Below, in pieces: positions 60,316-64,000 of a stretch of 64,000 bases of DNA (its first letter is position 1; each line of letters starts with the position of its first letter). The translations under genes and the position numbers were made by a program. Source of the stretch: Streptomyces sedi. Lineage in GTDB: Bacteria > Actinomycetota > Actinomycetes > Streptomycetales > Streptomycetaceae. The notes below the pieces were generated by a model. The model saw nothing but the letters and a program-made list of their open reading frames with translations. It did no database searches and was not told the origin of the DNA. The stretch covers positions 81,526-145,525 of the forward strand of contig NZ_VDGT01000016.1 of the NCBI RefSeq assembly GCF_006335015.1. Reading direction: 5' to 3'.

Positions 60316-63300
60316 GACTGCTCCTTCCAATCGGCCTCAAGCATGTCGATCTCGGCCGGGGACAACCCCGCGAGGTTCAGGTCGCCGGGGGCGGTCGGGG
60401 GCTCCGGGGCGATGTCCGGGGCCGCCGGCTCCTGGGTGGTGGTGAGGGTGTGGAGTGCGGTGGTCCAGTGGTGGGTGAGGTGGTCGATGTCGGTCGGGGT
60501 CAGGAGGGTGCTGGGCCAGGAGCAGGTCAGGCGGAGGCGGGGCCCTTCGGGGGTGTCGAGGGTGAGGGCGTTGACTTCGAGCGTGTGGGTCAGGGGCAGG
60601 TCGTTGTCCTGTCCGGCGCCGACGGCGTAGGGGCCGCTAACGGGAAGCCAGTCGGTGACCTGTTCCTCGACGGCGTCCGTGTCGGTGGCGGTGTTGGCGT
60701 CGGTTTCGGTTTCGGTTTCGGTTTCGCCGGAGACGGTGATGCGGCCGAGGTAGTTGAAGAGGATCTGCGGTGCGGGGTGTGCCGCCAGACGGGCCCGCGT
60801 CTCGGGATTGGTGTAACGCAGCATCCCGTAACCGAGTCCCCCGTCCGGCACCTCCGCGAGACGCTCGGTAACCTCCCGCAACACACCACCGGCCCCCTCA
60901 CCCGACTCCGACGCGGGAAGACGAACCGGATAGATGCTGGTGAACCACCCCACCGTCCGCGACAGATCCACCCCCACCGCCAGGTCCTCCACCCGACCAT
61001 GCCCCTCAACCTCCACCAACACCTCCGCACGCGGACGCCACCGCCCAACCGCCAACCCCAACCCAGCCAACAACACCTCCTGCACACCCACCTCCGACAC
61101 CCGCGACAAGAGAGCGGACGCCACCTCCGCAGGAAGGGAGACGGTGTGGGACTGGCGAACGGCATAACGATCGGACACCGGGTCGACACGCCGCGCCGCG
61201 ATCAACTCATCCCCACCAGCCACCACCCCCTCCCAACGCTCCAGCTCCCCTTCACGCTCGGCCGCCCGCGCCTCGATGAGCCCGGCCCACGCCCGCAACG
61301 ACGTCCCCACCGCCGGCAACTCCACCACCCCACCGACACGCACCCGCTCCCACGCCAACGCCAAATCACCCAGCACGATCCGCCACGACACCCCATCAAC
61401 CACCAGATGATGCGCCACCAACACCAACAACCCACCACACTCCGGCCCGCGGTCGAACCAGACGCCCTTCACGACCCGACCCGACCCCACATCCAACCCG
61501 CGACGGCACGACTCGGCCGCCGCCCGCACCACCCCCACACCCACATCCGGCCCAACCGCACGGCGTTCCAACCACTCCTCCGCACGGATCTCATCGGCGT
61601 CGGTGAAGGTGACCGCCCACCGACCATCCCCCCGACGCTCCCACCGCGACCGCCACGCCTCATGCCGCCCCACCACCGCGTCAACAACCTCGCACAACTG
61701 CCCCCAACCCATCCCCGCCGGAGTCCCCACCACCACCGACTGGTTATAACCACCCACACCCTCGCCACGCTCAGCAAGCCACGACACCACCGGCAACGCC
61801 CCCACCTCACCAGCAACCCCCTCAAACGCCCCCACATTCTCGGTCGAGGCAGCGGCGGCGAGTTCACGCGGAGTCCGACACTCAAAAACCTGCCGCACAC
61901 TCACCACCACCCCCGCCGCACGCGCCCGCCCCACCAACTGAATCGACAAAATACTGTCCCCACCCAACGCGAAGAACCCATCATCAACACCCACCCGCTC
62001 CACCCCAAGAACCTCAGCAAACAACCCACACCACAACTCCTCCACCGCACCACCCGGCGCCACAAACACCTCACCCGACACCACACCCGGCACCGGCAAC
62101 GCCCCCCGATCCACCTTCCCATTCACCGACAACGGCACCACCTCCAACACCACCACCGCAGACGGCACCATGTAATCCGGCACACGACGCCCCACCGCCA
62201 GCAACAACTCACGCTCATCAACCCCCACACCGTTCTCCGGCACCACATAAGCAACGATCCGCCGATCCCCCGGCCGGTCCTCCCTCACCACGACCACAGC
62301 ACGTTCCACACCCGGGAACGCGGAAACCGCCGCCTCAACCTCACCCAACTCAATACGGAAACCCCGCACCTTCACCTGATCATCCGCACGCCCCACAAAC
62401 TCCAAATTCCCGTCCGCCCGCCACCGCACCAAATCCCCCGTCCGATACATCCGCTCCCCCACCCCACCAAACGGACACGCCACAAACCGCTCCGCCGTCA
62501 ACCCCGCCCTACCGAAATATCCGCGCGCCAGACCGGCACCCGCGACATACAACTCCCCCACCACACCCACCGGAACAGGACTCAAGAACCCGTCCAACAC
62601 AAACACCCGGGTGTTCCGCAGAGGCTGCCCGATAGGAGCCGCGTTCCCCATGCCACCGCCGTCCCGCCAGAACGTGGCATACACGGTGGTCTCGGTCGGC
62701 CCATACACATTCGCTATCGCCGCGTCCGGCAGCGCCCCGCGAATCGCCTTCACATCCCGAGCGGTCAACGCCTCACCCGCCAGGAACACCGCATCGGCCT
62801 CACCACCAACCCCCGCCTCCACCACACGCGAGAACGCCGACGGAACCCCACTCACCAAACTCGCCGACCACCCACGCTCCGCCAACGACAACAGATCATC
62901 CACCACCCACACCGAACCCCCTACCACCAACGGCCCAAACAACTCAAACACCGACACATCGAAACTCAACGAAGTTGACGCCACCACCCGACGCATCAAC
63001 TCAACACCCACCCCCTCACGCACCCAGCCCATCAAGTTCGCCACACCCTCATGCGAAACAACAACACCCTTGGGCCTACCAGTAGAACCCGAGGTGTAGA
63101 TCACATACGCCGCACGCATCAATGAGAACTCCCGCGCCGCATTGCCCACCGGCGCGTTGTCGAGTTCCGCGACGATCGCCGGGTCGTCCAGCTCGACCCG
63201 TTCCAGCACGCCGGGAACCTCCACCCCCGTGAGAGTGACCACCGCGACGGGTCCAGCGTCCTCGACCATGAACGCCAACCGCTCCCGCGGATAGGCCACA

Positions 63301-64000
63301 TCCAACGGCAGATACCCCGCCCCCGACTTCAACACCGCCAGCAGCGCCACCACCATGTCCGCACCACGCGGCAACGCGACAGCGACAAACCGCTCCGGCC
63401 CCGCACCACGCGACCGCAACACCGCAGCCAGACGATTCGCCCGCCCATTCAACTCACCGTAGGTCAGCGACACATCCCCCGCGACCACAGCCACCGCACC
63501 CGGCACCCGCACCACCTGCTCCTCGAACAACTCCACCACCGACCCCACACCCCCAGAACTCGCGGCACCACGCCCCCAACCAAGCAACAACTCCCGCTCA
63601 CCCACACCCAACACACCCACACCACTCAACGGACGATCCACCCCATCCACCAACCGCCCCAACACCACAACGAACCGCTCCGCCAACCCACGAGCGGTCG
63701 CCTCATCAAACAAATCAGCAGCGAACTCCAGCGAACCCAAAAGCCCCTCAGTCCGCCCGTTCTCCGTGAAAGAGAACGACAGATCAAACTTCGCCGCCCC
63801 CATCGGAACAGAAACTCCGGACGCCCTCACCCCACCAAAGCCCTCCAACGCCCCCTCCACCCGACCACGCTCGACACCATCCAGATTCAACATCACCTGG
63901 AACAACGGATGCCGAGAAAGAGACCGCTCAGGACTCAACGCATCCACCAAACGCTCAAACGGCACATCCTGATGCGCATACGCATCCAAATCCACCGCCC
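60312..64000 (-). CDS. Upstream NRPS, C-terminal end: (C)-A-T-E, D-residue module (5' part outside window)
   Basis: About 1229 residues are visible. The end of a condensation domain (YAHQDVPFERLVDALSPE) is followed by an adenylation domain (YTSGSTGRPKG near 63090; pocket residues read as DVFSFAVVYK, not assigned), a carrier domain of the epimerase-partner type (FFALGGDSILSIQ near 61960) and a complete epimerisation domain (VAHHLVVDGVSWR near 61400; NYLGR near 60750), so the residue is delivered in D form. Protein ends EMLEADWKEQS-like and couples to the terminal NRPS by an ATGA overlap. In daptomycin this position is D-Ser; this code looks more like small aliphatic residues. Most of the gene is much richer in A and C on the plus strand than its neighbour. 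Confidence 0.92.
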   Translation of the reverse strand, partial: AVDLDAYAHQDVPFERLVDALSPERSLSRHPLFQVMLNLDGVERGRVEGALEGFGGVRASGVSVPMGAAKFDLSFSFTENGRTEGLLGSLEFAADLFDEATARGLAERFVVVLGRLVDGVDRPLSGVGVLGVGERELLLGWGRGAASSGGVGSVVELFEEQVVRVPGAVAVVAGDVSLTYGELNGRANRLAAVLRSRGAGPERFVAVALPRGADMVVALLAVLKSGAGYLPLDVAYPRERLAFMVEDAGPVAVVTLTGVEVPGVLERVELDDPAIVAELDNAPVGNAAREFSLMRAAYVIYTSGSTGRPKGVVVSHEGVANLMGWVREGVGVELMRRVVASTSLSFDVSVFELFGPLVVGGSVWVVDDLLSLAERGWSASLVSGVPSAFSRVVEAGVGGEADAVFLAGEALTARDVKAIRGALPDAAIANVYGPTETTVYATFWRDGGGMGNAAPIGQPLRNTRVFVLDGFLSPVPVGVVGELYVAGAGLARGYFGRAGLTAERFVACPFGGVGERMYRTGDLVRWRADGNLEFVGRADDQVKVRGFRIELGEVEAAVSAFPGVERAVVVVREDRPGDRRIVAYVVPENGVGVDERELLLAVGRRVPDYMVPSAVVVLEVVPLSVNGKVDRGALPVPGVVSGEVFVAPGGAVEELWCGLFAEVLGVERVGVDDGFFALGGDSILSIQLVGRARAAGVVVSVRQVFECRTPRELAAAASTENVGAFEGVAGEVGALPVVSWLAERGEGVGGYNQSVVVGTPAGMGWGQLCEVVDAVVGRHEAWRSRWERRGDGRWAVTFTDADEIRAEEWLERRAVGPDVGVGVVRAAAESCRRGLDVGSGRVVKGVWFDRGPECGGLLVLVAHHLVVDGVSWRIVLGDLALAWERVRVGGVVELPAVGTSLRAWAGLIEARAAEREGELERWEGVVAGGDELIAARRVDPVSDRYAVRQSHTVSLPAEVASALLSRVSEVGVQEVLLAGLGLAVGRWRPRAEVLVEVEGHGRVEDLAVGVDLSRTVGWFTSIYPVRLPASESGEGAGGVLREVTERLAEVPDGGLGYGMLRYTNPETRARLAAHPAPQILFNYLGRITVSGETETETETDANTATDTDAVEEQVTDWLPVSGPYAVGAGQDNDLPLTHTLEVNALTLDTPEGPRLRLTCSWPSTLLTPTDIDHLTHHWTTALHTLTTTQEPAAPDIAPEPPTAPGDLNLAGLSPAEIDMLEADWKEQS
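60701..60724. repeat. Hexanucleotide repeat inside the epimerisation domain
   Basis: Four perfect copies of CGGTTT encode a Thr-Glu repeat (ETETETET) followed by DANTATDTDA in the epimerisation domain. The insert sits in a variable loop just after the NYLGR motif. It is a likely slippage site that changes length without breaking the frame, since six is a multiple of three. Confidence 0.85.

Noticed and set aside
60450..62978. 842-residue plus-strand open frame opposite the NRPS
   Set aside because: It is Pro/His/Thr/Arg-rich without any domain and mirrors the A/C-rich strand of the NRPS module; codon pattern favours the minus-strand gene.

Overview
The window is about 64 kb of very GC-rich actinobacterial DNA and looks like Streptomyces or a close relative. 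The evidence is codon third positions that are almost always G or C, frequent GTG starts, many 4-bp start/stop overlaps, a DtxR/DmdR-type iron box, an SigC-like ECF sigma factor, and one rare TTA leucine codon at the start of a signalling gene. No rRNA, tRNA, CRISPR array or complete insertion sequence was seen.

Layout. 1-4.65 kb: a sugar-acid locus with manD (partial at the left edge), an ABC importer (two permeases and a lipoprotein binding protein) and a FadR-type GntR regulator; a TGGT-N3-ACCA operator lies in front of the importer. 4.9-10.3 kb: an SRPBCC protein, a hemerythrin-like protein and the sbcD-sbcC nuclease pair. 10.4-12.5 kb: a secreted pectate lyase-pectinesterase fusion. 12.5-18.2 kb: a flavin reductase/luciferase-like monooxygenase pair, an IMPACT-family protein, a CoA-binding protein, an L-lactate permease and a small unknown. 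18.1-24.3 kb: an ATP-grasp/methyltransferase pair, a membrane protein and ECF sigma factor, a cysteine-synthase-like PLP enzyme, and a siderophore-interacting protein behind a perfect iron box. 24.3-35.5 kb: housekeeping and small metabolic genes (YbaK-type deacylase, XRE-cupin regulator divergent from an EamA exporter, thioesterase-like protein, uppP, Gfo/Idh/MocA oxidoreductase, ung, two overlapping SDR genes, and a HipA-like kinase with a DUF3037 protein).

35.6-50.7 kb is more accessory: acetyltransferases, an MmyB-type regulator, a SnoaL-like protein followed by a decayed DUF1330 gene, a membrane Ser/Thr kinase, and a two-gene operon of a P-loop NTPase (TTA at codon 12) and a membrane-tethered periplasmic-binding-like protein. 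These are followed by small orphan proteins (DUF6980-like, glyoxalase, SMI1/KNR4, kinase-like).

50.87-64 kb, all on the minus strand, is the end of a non-ribosomal lipopeptide cluster. An NRPS ending in A-T-E is translationally coupled to a C-A-T-C-A-T-TE terminal NRPS, then an MbtH protein, an alpha/beta hydrolase and a methyltransferase, closed by a strong hairpin. This order (NRPS-MbtH-hydrolase-methyltransferase) is that of dptD-dptG-dptH-dptI of the daptomycin family. The pocket codes I read from the terminal NRPS, DLGKTGVINK and DAWTTTGVGK, match from memory those of the 3-methylglutamate and kynurenine modules of daptomycin synthetase. The product is therefore predicted to be a calcium-dependent acidic lipopeptide ending in 3-methylglutamate-kynurenine (or a related aryl residue). 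The preceding module has an unassigned code and a strikingly different base composition, suggesting a swapped or gene-converted module.
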